Source of the DNA: Streptomyces sp. Sge12
Lineage (GTDB): Bacteria; Actinomycetota; Actinomycetes; Streptomycetales; Streptomycetaceae
Reading direction: 5' to 3'
NCBI RefSeq assembly: GCF_002080455.1
Contig: NZ_CP020555.1
Location: 62,001-126,000 of the forward strand
Length of the DNA: 64,000 bases
Part shown: in pieces, positions 12,401 to 20,810 of the stretch
Layout: each line of letters opens with the position of its first letter
Position numbering within the stretch: the first letter of the stretch is position 1
Notes under the pieces: model-generated
Databases searched by the model: none
What the model was told of the DNA's origin: nothing
Seen by the model: only the letters and a program-made list of their open reading frames with translations
Program-made: the position numbers and the translations under genes

Positions 12401-12713
12401 GGGTTCCCGTCCTGTGGGTGGGGTGCGGCGCGCGGGCTTCCCGCCGGGCACGGGGGCGCGGCGGGAAGCGTCTGCCGAGCGGTGGTGCGGTCGTGCGGTG
12501 GTGCCGTCATGCCGTGGTGCGGGTCATGCGGTCATGCCGTGATGCGGCTGTGCGGTGGTGCGGTCGTGCGGTGGTGCGGTGGTGCCGTCATGCCGTGGTG
12601 CGGGTCACGCCGTCATGCGGTCACGCCGTCATGCGGTCATGCCGTCATGCCGTGGTGCGGGTCACGCCGTCGTGCGGTCGTGCCGTCATGCCGTGGTGCG
12701 CCGGTGGTTTGCG
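12401..12713. other. Non-coding gap between lazA2 and lazB
   Basis: This 313-bp stretch holds the repeat array at 12481-12703 and, next to lazB, a GC-rich segment carrying only a weak ribosome site. In biosynthetic terms it separates the highly expressed precursor genes from the enzyme genes. I see no promoter or third precursor in it. Confidence 0.6.
12481..12703. repeat. Degenerate 8-bp tandem repeat array, consensus TGCSGTSR
   Basis: Around 28 imperfect copies of an 8-bp unit (TGCGGTCG, TGCCGTCA, TGCGGTGG and variants) fill the space between lazA2 and lazB. A 20-bp higher-order word, TGCCGTCATGCCGTGGTGCG, occurs four times, at 12502, 12583, 12640 and 12681 (spacings 81, 57 and 41, each a multiple of 8 plus 1). 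No plausible gene, no ribosome site and no simple terminator hairpin is seen. It lies within the presumed lazA-lazB transcript. Confidence 0.85.
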
Positions 12714-12896
12714 TTATACGGGGAGGTCCGGCAGTTGCGGGTGGGCGCAGGAGGACGAGCCGCAGGAACAGGAGCTGCCTCCGTTGGACGCGCCGCCCTC
12801 GGGCAGCGCGACGGTGTCCCGCATGGAGGTCACGGTGAGTTCACCGAGGTCGAGGTCGTCGAGGTCGAAACCGGATGACCGGGTGATGTCGTTCAT
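12714..12896 (-). CDS. lazA2: Thiopeptide precursor peptide 2 (lactazole-type)
   Basis: A 60-residue precursor. Leader residues 1-36 are acidic (FDLDDLDLGELTVTS, then MRDTVALPEGGA) and nearly identical to that of LazA1 and, from memory, to LazA of lactazole. The core starts at Ser37: SNGGSSCSCGSSSC, followed by a ten-residue tail rich in Pro and Leu. Within the core, Ser1 and the Ser immediately before the last Cys (Ser13) are the expected dehydroalanine partners for the pyridine; Cys7, Cys9 and Cys14 would become thiazoles. Compared with LazA1 the spacing between these serines is one residue longer. Good ribosome site GAGAGGAAACCC before ATG 12896. Lies 26 bp downstream of lazA1, so the two are co-transcribed. 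Too Cys/Ser-rich and too short to be anything else. Confidence 0.9.
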   Translation of the reverse strand: MNDITRSSGFDLDDLDLGELTVTSMRDTVALPEGGASNGGSSCSCGSSSCAHPQLPDLPV

Positions 12897-12922
12897 GGGT
12901 TTCCTCTCGTGTGGGGGGCGGG

Positions 12923-13111
12923 TCAGGCCTGGAGGGCGACCGCGTCGTGCGGCTGGGCGCACGACGAGGAGCCCTGGCAGGAGCAGGAGCCCCAGGACGC
13001 GCCGCCCTCGGGCAGTGCGGCGGTGTCCCGCATCGAGGTGACGGTGAGGTCGCCGAGGTCGAGCTCCAGGTCGTGGAGTTCGACCCCGGGGGTACGTGCG
13101 GCGTCGGACAT
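12923..13111 (-). CDS. lazA1: Thiopeptide precursor peptide 1 (close lactazole LazA homologue)
   Basis: A 62-residue precursor. The leader (1-38) contains VELHDLELDLGDLTVTS and RDTAALPEGGA, the recognition region for LazD and LazB. The core starts at Ser39: SWGSCSCQGSSSC, then AQPHDAVALQA. From memory the lactazole core begins SWGSCSCQASSSCAQP, so only one residue of the ring differs (Ala9 to Gly9), while the tail is longer. Ser1 and Ser12 should form the pyridine of a 32-membered ring, with Cys5, 7 and 13 as thiazoles. ATG 13111 has GGGAG seven bases upstream. It is the first gene of the laz operon; upstream lies a 600-bp intergenic region. Confidence 0.93.
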   Translation of the reverse strand: MSDAARTPGVELHDLELDLGDLTVTSMRDTAALPEGGASWGSCSCQGSSSCAQPHDAVALQA

Positions 13112-13719
13112 ATATGTCTCCCGGGATGTGGAAGTGGAAAGCCGAAAGTGCACTGAACGTCGGTCGGCCGGATCGTTCGAAAGCATGGCGAGGTCGTCCG
13201 GAGGGCGGCAAGCACGTGGGACTTCCGCCCGCTATCTGGGCAAGTCCGGTTCGACTCCGTCACGTTGCTGTCGGCCGAAACCGGCCGTAAGGGGGTGTGC
13301 CGGCCGGTGTTCCGGCCGCTCCTCAGTATTCCCCGGGGTCCCTCGAGGCCCGCCGGAGCGTAAGCGGCCGCATTTTTCGGTGGGGGTGCGGAAATTGCGA
13401 GGTGGGGGGTGGTGCCGGGCCGGACGGTGTACGCCGGGGGCGGGCCGGCGACGCCCGGCGGACCGAAAAGCGGTGGTCCACGGTCCGAAGCGGCCGGGTG
13501 GACGTCCGGTCACGGGACGATGGTTCGGCCGTACCGGGATTTTCGTTCTGCTTTCTGCGGTCGCTTTTCCGTCACAGCGCGGAGGCAGTGGAATCGATTT
13601 CTCGCCACTCGGGGTCCGCCCGCCGATCGGATTTCATTCATCATGCATTTATTGGATGGCGGCATGCGGCCGCCGAGTTCAATCGTCCGATTCCGACAAC
13701 GATATGACGGAGTATCTTC
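13112..13719. promoter_or_regulatory. Divergent intergenic region between laz operon and phospholipase gene
   Basis: No credible gene in 608 bp. It must carry the leftward laz promoter and the rightward phospholipase promoter. GC content falls clearly in 13520-13720 (runs such as GGATTTCATTCATCATGCA), as expected of a promoter region. A small perfect hairpin, CGGCCGG-TGTT-CCGGCCG, sits at 13301-13318. I cannot identify convincing -35/-10 pairs for laz; TTGCCG near 13210 and CATGCT near 13185 on the minus strand are a weak possibility. Confidence 0.45.
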
Positions 13720-14709
13720 TTGACCACTCACCTCGGGCCCGGCGCCGGCCCACGGATGTTCCTGGCGCTGATCGCGGCCCTGTGCACGGTCATCGGCGCC
13801 ACCTCGCTCGGCACGGGGGCGGCGGCAGCAGCCGATCAGCGTCGCCCCGTCTACGCCGTCGCGCACCGCGTCGACACCCTGGACGGCGTGGACGCCGCGC
13901 TCGAGCACGGCGCCAACAGCATCGAGATAGACGTGTGCGCCTGGTGGAACCCGAACGAATGGCGGGCCTATCACGACTGTTCCTCGGCCGGCGACAACCG
14001 GCTGGGCCCCGGCTTCGACAGCATGGTCGACCGCATTCTGTCCCACGCCGCCTCGGGGCGCCGCCTCGCGCTGGTCTGGCTGGACATCAAGGACCCGAAC
14101 TACTGCGGGGAACGGGAGAACCGCGGGTGCAGCGTCGCCGGACTGCGCGACAAGGCGCAGCGGTTGACGGCTGCCGGGATCCAGGTGCTCTACGGGTTCT
14201 ACGAGTACCACGGCGGCAGCACCCCGGATGTCGGCGGCAGGGGCTGGAAGAGTCTGGAGGGCCGGCTCGGCGGCCTGGAGGGCGTCACGACGACCGGGAC
14301 CCGCGACCGGGTCCGGGAGGCGTTCGACCGGTCCGGTTCCGGATTCCCGGCCGGTCGGCGGGTGATGGACTACGGCGACAGCGACATCACCAAGGGGTTC
14401 GGCAACTGCACGGAGTCCACGTACTACACGTGCGCGGAACTGAAGAAGGGCGCCGGGGACCGTGACGCGGGGCGGCTCGCGGCCACCCTGTCCTGGACGA
14501 CCACCTACAACGACCCGTGGTACGTCGACAAACTGCTGGGCGAGGGGCGCGTGGACGGCATCATCGCGGGCTACGGGGCCTTCACCGGCGTGCGCGAGTA
14601 CGACGACAGCTGGCAGTGCGCCAACTCCATCGGGCTGATCCGCGACTGGGTGAACCGCCACGGCGGCACGCATCGCATGGCCGTCGCGGGTGACCGCCTG
14701 TTCCGGTAG
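13720..14709 (+). CDS. Secreted sphingomyelinase D / phospholipase D (GDPD-like fold)
   Basis: A 329-residue secreted enzyme. TTG start at 13720 with GGAG seven bases upstream; residues 1-40 form a signal peptide (hydrophobic MFLALIAALCTVIGA, then AAAAADQRR). The mature part shows the SMase D active-site pattern: YAVAHRVDTLDG (first His), HGANSIEIDVCAWWN (metal-binding Glu and Asp), RAYHDC (second His), and VWLDIKDPNYC. Family members cleave sphingomyelin or lysophospholipids, releasing choline and often forming cyclic phosphates; actinobacterial and spider-toxin enzymes share the fold. Several Cys suggest disulphides, fitting export. Followed by a hairpin at 14722. It diverges from the laz promoter, but no functional link is evident. 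Confidence 0.85.
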   Translation: MTTHLGPGAGPRMFLALIAALCTVIGATSLGTGAAAAADQRRPVYAVAHRVDTLDGVDAALEHGANSIEIDVCAWWNPNEWRAYHDCSSAGDNRLGPGFDSMVDRILSHAASGRRLALVWLDIKDPNYCGERENRGCSVAGLRDKAQRLTAAGIQVLYGFYEYHGGSTPDVGGRGWKSLEGRLGGLEGVTTTGTRDRVREAFDRSGSGFPAGRRVMDYGDSDITKGFGNCTESTYYTCAELKKGAGDRDAGRLAATLSWTTTYNDPWYVDKLLGEGRVDGIIAGYGAFTGVREYDDSWQCANSIGLIRDWVNRHGGTHRMAVAGDRLFR

Positions 14710-14721
14710 GGCACGCGCAGC

Positions 14722-14743
14722 GCCGGCCGGCTCGTCGGCCGGC
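14722..14743 (+). terminator. Hairpin downstream of the phospholipase gene
   Basis: Perfect 8-bp stem GCCGGCCG / CGGCCGGC with loop GCTCGT, 12 bp after the stop codon. No T-run, as usual for Streptomyces terminators. Confidence 0.6.
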
Positions 14744-14760
14744 CGGGGTGCGCTCCCGCA

Positions 14761-14904
14761 GGAGTTCCGCACCTGCTTCGCCGCCGCCAGGGCTGCGCGT
14801 GGAGCGGCGCCGCCGACTTCGCCGGGGTACGGCTGGTCCGGGAGACCGGCCTCGCCGGTGCCGCCCGGACCGTCCTGGCCCTGCGCGACGCGGCCACCCG
14901 CTGA
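14761..14904 (+). pseudogene. Possible remnant of a gene C-terminus
   Basis: An open frame without a good start reads VPHLLRRRQGCAWSG, then AADFAGVRLVRETG and LAGAARTVLALRDAATR before TGA at 14902. Composition and periodicity look like a genuine helical protein end rather than random GC-rich translation, but I do not recognise the family. It lies between a terminator hairpin and the next gene. The 14710-15016 gap otherwise holds nothing visible. Confidence 0.25.
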
Positions 14905-15016
14905 CGCACGCGCTCGCGTTCCCCTGATCCGGCCGGCCTCTTTGCGAGAATACGGGCGGTTTGTACGGGTTTTCGGTGCAAGGGTCCATGCGGGCGACGG
15001 CGACAGGGGTGCAGGC

Positions 15017-15913
15017 GTGCGGAAACCGGCGGTCATCGAGGCGCCGTCCGTGCTGGGGCTGCGGCCCTCGGGGGTCCAGGACCTGCCGGCGGCCCTCCTG
15101 GGAGCCGGTCTGGCCGAGCGGCTGGGGGCCGTGCGGGCCGGCCGGGTCGAGGCGGCGGCGTACGACGCGAGGCGGGACGAGCGTACGGGGATCCTCAATC
15201 CGCTCGGTATCGCGCGCCATGCCGTCGCCCTGGCCGACGCCGTCGCCGGCGTGGTGGACGGTGGTTTCTTCCCCGTGGTCCTCGGCGGCGACTGCAGCAT
15301 CCTGCTGGGCAACCTCCTGTGTCTGCGCCGCCGCGGGCGGTACGGGCTGCTGTTCCTCGACGGCCACACCGACTTCTACCAGCCGGCCGCCGAGCCGACC
15401 GGTGAGGCGGCCTCGATGGAGCTCGCTCTGGCCACGGGCCGCGGGCCCGGGCTGCTCGCCGACCTGGAGGGCCGCGGGCCCCTGGTGCGCGACGAGGATG
15501 TCGTCGCCTTCGGCTTCCGTGACGCCCTCGAGTCGGCCGGGGCCGGAATGCAGCCCCTGCCTCCCGGGCTGCATCGCGTCGATCTGGAGGGTGTGCGTGC
15601 GGTCGGTGCCGGTGCGGCGGCGCGGTGGGCGCTCGGGCGTCTCGGGGAGGGCGGGAGCGCCGGTTTCTGGGTCCACCTCGACGTCGACGTCCTGGACGAC
15701 GAGCTCATGCCGGCCGTGGACTACCGCATCCCCGGCGGGCTGACGTGGGCGGAGCTGGAGAGCGTGCTGCGGATCGCGCTGGCCGACGAACGCGCCGTCG
15801 GACTCGACGTCACGATCTTCAACCCGCGGCTGGATCCCGGCGGGACCCTGGCCGCCCGCCTGTGCGAGTGCCTGGGGCGGGGGATGTCGGCGCGGGGCGG
15901 TCACGGGAGTTGA
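15017..15913 (+). CDS. Arginase/agmatinase-fold ureohydrolase with atypical metal site
   Basis: 298 residues. The ureohydrolase motifs are visible: VVLGGDCSILLG (about 88-99), LLFLDGHTDFY (about 114-124) and HLDVDVLDDELMPAVDY (about 218-234), which supply the Asp/His ligands of the binuclear manganese centre. The first motif is normally GGDHS; here the metal-binding His is Cys93, so the metal content or reaction may differ from classical arginase or agmatinase. Substrate not predictable. Start: GTG 15017 with AGGGG eight bases upstream; longer upstream frame is unlikely because it overlaps the preceding gene's 3' end and terminator. Convergent with the epoxide hydrolase gene, 39 bp apart. Confidence 0.75.
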   Translation: MRKPAVIEAPSVLGLRPSGVQDLPAALLGAGLAERLGAVRAGRVEAAAYDARRDERTGILNPLGIARHAVALADAVAGVVDGGFFPVVLGGDCSILLGNLLCLRRRGRYGLLFLDGHTDFYQPAAEPTGEAASMELALATGRGPGLLADLEGRGPLVRDEDVVAFGFRDALESAGAGMQPLPPGLHRVDLEGVRAVGAGAAARWALGRLGEGGSAGFWVHLDVDVLDDELMPAVDYRIPGGLTWAELESVLRIALADERAVGLDVTIFNPRLDPGGTLAARLCECLGRGMSARGGHGS

Positions 15914-15952
15914 GCGGCCGGGCGCGCCGGGGTACGGGCGGCGGGAGGGGTT

Positions 15953-16939
15953 TCAGGCGGGCAGGGCGGCGAGCCAGTCGATGAGGAGCCGGTTGACCTC
16001 GTCGGGGCGTTCCTGCTGGATCCAGTGGCCGCAGCCGTCGAGGATCCGGGAGGAGAGCAGGCCGGGCAGGGTGGTGGGGTAGGCCTTGATCGCATCGGCC
16101 ATCCATGTGGTGGAGGCGTCCAGGGCGCCGCCGGCGAACAGGGACGGCTGGGTGAGGGGGGCGCCGTCGAGGTGGGCGAGGTCCTCCCAGTCCCGGTCCA
16201 TGTTCCGGTAGCGGCCCAGGGCGCCGCTCAGGCCGGTCCGCTCGAACTCCCCGGCGTAGACGTCCAGGTCCTGCTCGCCGAGCCAGCCGGGCAGCGGGCC
16301 GGTGGGGAAGCGGTCGCGCAGGCGTGCGCCCCGGCCGAGGAAGTGCGGGGCGGGTGCGTCGGGGGCGGGCATGGTGTCGGCGGAGAAGGCGGCGTAGAAG
16401 CCGGCGAGCCAGCCGCGCACGTCGGGCTCGATCTCGGCCTCGGCCCGGCCGGGCTCCTGGAAGTAGGAGACGTAGAACTCCTCGTCCCGGTCCGCGCCCA
16501 GCCGGGTGAAGACCGTGCTGGGCCGCGGGCCGCCGCGCGGGGCGTAGGGGACGCTGAGCATTCCCACGGCGCGGAAGACGTCCGGCCTGAGCAGGGCGGA
16601 ATCGGCGGCGATGACCGAGCCCCAGTCGTGGCCGACGATCACCGCGGACCGTTCGCCCAGGGCGTGCACCACGGCGGCGTTGTCCGCGACCAGTTCCGGC
16701 ATCCGGTACGCCGTCGGGTCTTCGGGCCTGGAGGAGCGGCCGTAGCCGCGGACGTCGATGGCGGCCGCGCGGTATCCGGCGGCGGCCAGGGCCGGCAGCT
16801 GGTGGCGCCAGGAGTACCAGGATTCCGGGAAGCCGTGCACGAGCAGTACCAGTGGTCCGGTGCCCTGTTCCACCACGTGGGTCCGGCCCGCGGGCGAGGG
16901 GACCAGGCGGTGTGTGGCGTGCGTGGTCTGCTGCGACAT
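15953..16939 (-). CDS. Alpha/beta hydrolase, epoxide hydrolase type
   Basis: 328 residues. Shows the epoxide-hydrolase pattern: oxyanion motif LLVHGFPESWYSWRHQL (about 31-47), IDVRGYGRSSRP, and nucleophile elbow VIVGHDWGSVIA where Asp rather than Ser is the nucleophile. The C-terminal ILDGCGHWIQQERPDEVN carries the catalytic His. Such enzymes open epoxides with water or dehalogenate; the substrate is unknown. ATG 16939 has CCGGAGG upstream. No operon partner; 143 bp separate it from the FMN reductase gene upstream. Confidence 0.85.
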   Translation of the reverse strand: MSQQTTHATHRLVPSPAGRTHVVEQGTGPLVLLVHGFPESWYSWRHQLPALAAAGYRAAAIDVRGYGRSSRPEDPTAYRMPELVADNAAVVHALGERSAVIVGHDWGSVIAADSALLRPDVFRAVGMLSVPYAPRGGPRPSTVFTRLGADRDEEFYVSYFQEPGRAEAEIEPDVRGWLAGFYAAFSADTMPAPDAPAPHFLGRGARLRDRFPTGPLPGWLGEQDLDVYAGEFERTGLSGALGRYRNMDRDWEDLAHLDGAPLTQPSLFAGGALDASTTWMADAIKAYPTTLPGLLSSRILDGCGHWIQQERPDEVNRLLIDWLAALPA

Positions 16940-17082
16940 GAGTCCTCCGGGGGTGCCGACCTGCCGTGTGCCAGGATCGCTGCCCCGATCATGCGAAGGG
17001 CGGTGCGGGAGCGGCGAGTCCTGTTGCCGGTTCGGCAAAGAGCGTGCCGGTGGCGGACGGTTGCGGCCGCCCTCCCCCGCCG

Positions 17083-17751
17083 CTACTCGGCCTGCAGTGC
17101 GGCCAGCCGTTGTGCGAAGGGCACGATGGTGAAGCCGTTCGCCGGATCCGTGGAGGTGATCGCGCCCGTCGTGGAACGGGGTGCGATCGCGGCGGCGGTG
17201 TCGACGTCCGGGGCGGTGTCCCGGGAGGCGGCCGGGTGGGCGGCGGGTGCCATGAAACGTGCCAGTTCGGCGGCCGCGCGGGTGATCCGCCGGTCCAGTC
17301 CCTGCTCGCCCCAGTCCTCCGAGGCCGCGTACACGGCGGTCGGCAGGGCGAGGGCGCGCAGGTAGGTGAACAGCGGGCGCAGGGCGTGTTCGGTGACCAG
17401 GCTGTGGCGGGCGGTGCCGCCGGTGGCTGCGAGGAGGACCGGTGTGCCGGTGAGGGCGTCCTTGTCGATGAGGTCGAAGAACGACTTGAACAGGCCGCTG
17501 TAGGAGCCCGCGAAGACCGGTGTGACGGCGATGAGGCCGTCCGCGGCCGCCACCGTGTCGAGTGCGGCGGCCAGGCGGGCGGGCGGGAACCCGGTGACGA
17601 AGTGCTGGGCGATCTCCGCCGCCAGCTCCCTCACCTCTATCACCTGGGGTTCGGCGTCCACGTGCTCCAGTGTCGCGGCCGTGAGCCGGTCGGCGAGCAG
17701 CCGGGTGGAGGAGGGGGAGCTCAGCCCCGCCGATACGACGACGAGTTTCAT
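17083..17751 (-). CDS. NADPH-dependent FMN reductase, partner of LLM oxidoreductase
   Basis: 222 residues. Flavodoxin-like fold: MKLVVVSAGLSSPSSTRLLADRL (FMN phosphate loop), VIAVTPVFAGSYSGLFKSFFDLI, and LLAATGGTARHSL match the SsuE/NADPH-dependent FMN reductase family. It would supply reduced FMN to the monooxygenase encoded immediately upstream: start codon overlaps the LLM stop (ATGA), and AGGAGGAGACGC gives a strong ribosome site. The last 50 residues are a low-complexity Ala/Asp/Thr linker followed by GFTIVPFAQRLAALQAE. Confidence 0.85.
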   Translation of the reverse strand: MKLVVVSAGLSSPSSTRLLADRLTAATLEHVDAEPQVIEVRELAAEIAQHFVTGFPPARLAAALDTVAAADGLIAVTPVFAGSYSGLFKSFFDLIDKDALTGTPVLLAATGGTARHSLVTEHALRPLFTYLRALALPTAVYAASEDWGEQGLDRRITRAAAELARFMAPAAHPAASRDTAPDVDTAAAIAPRSTTGAITSTDPANGFTIVPFAQRLAALQAE

Positions 17752-18848
17752 GCCTGCGTCTCCTCCTTCGGGGTGCGGTGGGCCGCGGCGACGCGGGCCG
17801 GGTGGGTGGGGGCGTCGGGTACGCCGGCCGGGCGCAGGTTGGCGAACTCCTTGCGCAGGACCGGTACGACCTCTTCGCCGAGGAGGTCGAGCTGTTCCAG
17901 GACGGTCTTCAGGGGCAGGCCGGCGTGGTCCATCAGGAACAGCTGGCGCTGGTAGTCGCCGGCGTAGTCCCGGAAGGACAGGGTGCGTTCGATGACCTGC
18001 TGGGGCGAGCCGACGGTCAGGGGTGTCTGGGAGGTGAACTCCTCCAGGGACGGGCCGTGGCCGTAGACCGGGGCGTTGTCGAAGTAGGGGCGGAACTCGC
18101 GGATCGCGTCCTGGGAGTTCTTGCGCATGAAGACCTGGCCGCCGAGGCCGACGATGGCCTGTTCGGGGGTGCCGTGCCCGTAGTGGGCGTAGCGCTGCCG
18201 GTAGAGGTTGACCATCTGCTCGGTGTGGGAGGCGGGCCAGAAGATGTTGTTGTGGAAGAAGCCGTCGCCGTAGTAGGCGGCCTGTTCGGCGATCTCCGGC
18301 GAGCGGATGGAGCCGTGCCAGACGAAGGGTGCGACGCCGTCGAGCGGGCGGGGGGTGGAGGTGAAGGACTGCAGCGGGGTGCGGAACTTGCCCTTCCAGG
18401 TGACGGTGTCCTCGTCCCACAGGCGGCGCAGCAGGGCGTAGTTCTCGATGGCGAGGTCGATGCCGTCGCGGATGTCCTTGCCGAACCAGGGGTAGACCGG
18501 TCCGGTGTTGCCGCGGCCCATCATGAGGTCGACGCGGCCGTCCGCGACGTGCTGGAGCATCGCGAAGTCCTCGGCGATCTTCACCGGGTCGTTGGTGGTG
18601 ATCAGCGTCGTCGACGTGGACAGGATGAGGTTCTCGGTGCGTGCGGCGATGTGGGCGAGCAGCGTCGTCGGTGAGGAGGGGACGAACGGCGGGTTGTGGT
18701 GCTCGCCGGTGGCGAAGACGTCGAGGCCGACCTCCTCGGCCTTCTGTGCGATGGCGAGCATCGCCTTGATGCGTTCGTGCTCGCTGGGCACGCGTCCGGT
18801 CGTCGGATCGGCCGTGACGTCGCCGACGGTGAAGATCCCGAACTGCAT
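17748..18848 (-). CDS. LLM-class flavin-dependent oxidoreductase
   Basis: 366 residues with the bacterial luciferase-like TIM-barrel pattern: MQFGIFTVGDV, FATGEHHNPPFVPSSP, ILSTSTTLITTNDPVKIAEDFA and DGRVDLMMGRGNTGP. Uses reduced FMN and oxygen for monooxygenation of an unknown substrate. Two-gene operon with its FMN reductase. Starts at ATG 18848 with GGAAGGGG upstream. The promoter region contains an inverted repeat overlapping a likely -10 box (separate entry), implying regulation by a small repressor. Confidence 0.88.
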   Translation of the reverse strand: MQFGIFTVGDVTADPTTGRVPSEHERIKAMLAIAQKAEEVGLDVFATGEHHNPPFVPSSPTTLLAHIAARTENLILSTSTTLITTNDPVKIAEDFAMLQHVADGRVDLMMGRGNTGPVYPWFGKDIRDGIDLAIENYALLRRLWDEDTVTWKGKFRTPLQSFTSTPRPLDGVAPFVWHGSIRSPEIAEQAAYYGDGFFHNNIFWPASHTEQMVNLYRQRYAHYGHGTPEQAIVGLGGQVFMRKNSQDAIREFRPYFDNAPVYGHGPSLEEFTSQTPLTVGSPQQVIERTLSFRDYAGDYQRQLFLMDHAGLPLKTVLEQLDLLGEEVVPVLRKEFANLRPAGVPDAPTHPARVAAAHRTPKEETQA

Positions 18849-18867
18849 GGCTCCCCTTCCAAGATTG

Positions 18868-18885
18868 TTGACTGTTCAACTATAC
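18868..18885 (-). promoter_or_regulatory. Candidate -10 box overlapping a GTTGA-N4-TCAAC operator
   Basis: On the minus strand TATAGT (18880-18885) is a good -10, about 32 bp from the LLM start codon. It touches the inverted repeat GTTGACTGTTCAAC (18868-18881), a plausible operator for a MarR/HxlR-type repressor. No regulator gene is adjacent. The rest of the 174-bp gap is G-rich and featureless. Confidence 0.5.
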
Positions 18886-19022
18886 CTCGGAACGGGGGGT
18901 GCTCACGGGATATTCCCGAGGGCCGGGGAGGGGGGAAGGAGGGAGGGGCAAGGGAGGCGGCACGGGGACGCCCCCGCCCCGCCGGGCCGGGCGGAGCGGG
19001 GGCGGGAGCGGGGTGGGGGCCG

Positions 19023-20633
19023 TCAGCCCTGGCAGAGGCCGCGGGCGTGGTCGTAGGTCGCGGTGGCCTGCGAGTACCGCCACTGCGGGTCGAGCAGGTC
19101 GCTCTTCAGCTGTCCGGCCGCGGCCGGGCTCTCGACGATGTACCCGAAGTCCTGGAGCCAGGACGGGTACAGGTTCTTGGAGCCGATGTAGAAGGCCGCC
19201 CCGTCGACCGAGACCAGCTTGTGGTGCTGGGCGTACGGCTTGCCGTCCGCCCAGGTCGGCCGGTCGGAGGAGCGGAAGGTGGCCAGCTGGAGGTTCTCGC
19301 ACATCGCCGTGCGCGCGCGGGCGCCGTCGCCGGTCAGGGCCGCCAGGCGGCCGCGCAGGGCGTCGGCCACCTCGGAGAGCGACTTGATCTGGGAGTAGCC
19401 GCCGCTGCCGATCGTGCCGCGGTTCGCCGGGTCGCTCACGACGATGCGGACCTTCACGCCGGAGGCGAGCTTCGCGGCGAGGGCGTCGTAGAGGCGTACG
19501 TCGTAGCGGGGCAGCGGCGGGCAGGTGGCGTGGACGTCCTGCTGGGAGATCTCGATGTGCGAGGTCGCGCTGGAGACCAGGGCGCGCAGGGCGCTCTCCT
19601 CGGGGTTGACGGTGTCGTAGTCCCGGTCGGCGTTGGTGTTGTCGTGGAGCCCGATGCCGCACTTGGTGTCGGCGGCCGTGGGCAGGACGGGGTTGAAGGA
19701 GGAGGCGGGGTCGCTGCGGCGGATCCCGACGCCGAGGCCGCCGACGGCGAGCGCGGGCGTGTCGCCCCCGCCCAGGGGGGCGGCGGGCCGGGGCAGGGAG
19801 GGCATGCAGTCCGCGCCGGGCGAGGCGGCGAACCAGACCGAGCTCCAGCTGTTCCTGTTGCGGCAGGTCCAGTCCCACAGGGAGTCCAGGTAGCGGCCCG
19901 CGGAGCCGGCGGCGGGCCCGCTCAGCGCGAGGTCGACGTCGCTCACCGGGTGCGAGGTCTCCAGGTAGTCGCCCTTCCAGCTGTTGATGCCGCCGGTGAT
20001 CACCGAACTGCCGTCGACGACGACCAGCTTGGAGTGGTTCCAGGAGAACGCGGTCTTCGAGGTGGTCATCGAGGCCACGTTGAGGGTGATGCCGGCGGCT
20101 GCGTCCGGGCCGAGCTTCGTGAGGAGCTCGTTGCGGTAGGACGAGGGGATGACCGTGGAGTGGTAGACGGGCGCGGCGCCCACCAGGATGCGCACCTTCA
20201 GCCGGTTGCCCCTGTGGGCGGATTCCTTCAGGCCCGCGACGATCGCGTCCTGGTAGCCGCCGTCGGGGAAGGGCGCCAGCGTCGATATGTCCACCGTTTC
20301 GCGGGCGGCGGCGATGTCCTGGCGGATCTTGTCCAGGAGGCGGCGGGTGCCGGGCCGGTCGGTGCAGGCGGCGTCGCCCCAGCAACCGGGGGTCTGGAGC
20401 AGCCAGTCGGCGGCGCCGGGGGCGGAGGAGCCGAGGCGGTTCCCGGCGGTGCGCTCCCACACCGAGCCCTCCAGGCCCGGCGAGACCTGGCGCAGGGTCT
20501 GCTCGACCGAGTCCAGGTGCGGCGTGGGTGCGGCGTCGGCGGCGGCCGCGGGGGCGGCGGAAGCCAGGAGGGAGAGGCCCAGGGCGAGGGCCGTGGTGGA
20601 GACGAGGGCCGTCGTGCGGACGGTGCGTGCCAA
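19023..20633 (-). CDS. Secreted HKD-family phospholipase D
   Basis: 536 residues from TTG 20633 (AAGGA upstream; an upstream GTG at 20684 is less likely). Residues 1-35 are a signal peptide ([30 protein letters not shown]). Two HKD motifs define the catalytic dimer-like fold: [17 protein letters not shown] in the first half and [19 protein letters not shown] near the C-terminus. Typical Streptomyces PLD length and order. Hydrolyses phosphatidylcholine or transphosphatidylates through a phospho-histidine intermediate outside the cell. Isolated gene; a gap of 177 bp separates it from the tRNA-like gene. Streptomyces PLDs are often phosphate-regulated; no PHO box is recognised. Confidence 0.92.
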   Translation of the reverse strand: MARTVRTTALVSTTALALGLSLLASAAPAAAADAAPTPHLDSVEQTLRQVSPGLEGSVWERTAGNRLGSSAPGAADWLLQTPGCWGDAACTDRPGTRRLLDKIRQDIAAARETVDISTLAPFPDGGYQDAIVAGLKESAHRGNRLKVRILVGAAPVYHSTVIPSSYRNELLTKLGPDAAAGITLNVASMTTSKTAFSWNHSKLVVVDGSSVITGGINSWKGDYLETSHPVSDVDLALSGPAAGSAGRYLDSLWDWTCRNRNSWSSVWFAASPGADCMPSLPRPAAPLGGGDTPALAVGGLGVGIRRSDPASSFNPVLPTAADTKCGIGLHDNTNADRDYDTVNPEESALRALVSSATSHIEISQQDVHATCPPLPRYDVRLYDALAAKLASGVKVRIVVSDPANRGTIGSGGYSQIKSLSEVADALRGRLAALTGDGARARTAMCENLQLATFRSSDRPTWADGKPYAQHHKLVSVDGAAFYIGSKNLYPSWLQDFGYIVESPAAAGQLKSDLLDPQWRYSQATATYDHARGLCQG

Positions 20634-20810
20634 TGTGGTTCCTTGAACTGGGGGGTGGCTCCGGCCGGGAGCGTGGCCGGCCACACCCCGACCTTGATCA
20701 ACTCGCGCAAGTTACCAAGAAGTAGCCCGCTGTTCACCCGCGTCGATCGAGTTCCGGCCACCCCCGGCCGGGCCGTCCGCGGGGCGGCGCCCGTACGATG
20801 CCGGACGGGC

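Noticed and set aside
12481..12703. CRISPR array
   Set aside because: Repeat unit is only 8 bp, continuous and without unique spacers; no cas genes.
12401..12713. Third precursor peptide in the lazA2-lazB gap
   Set aside because: Translations of the repeat region are His/Arg/Pro-rich, with no leader motif or ribosome site.
13248..13258. GGTTCGACTCC resembling a tRNA T arm upstream of lazA1
   Set aside because: No anticodon arm or acceptor pairing can be built around it.
14690..15016. Extended N-terminus of the ureohydrolase gene
   Set aside because: Overlaps the phospholipase 3' end and a terminator hairpin and translates to low-quality Arg/Ala/Pro sequence; GTG 15017 has a ribosome site.
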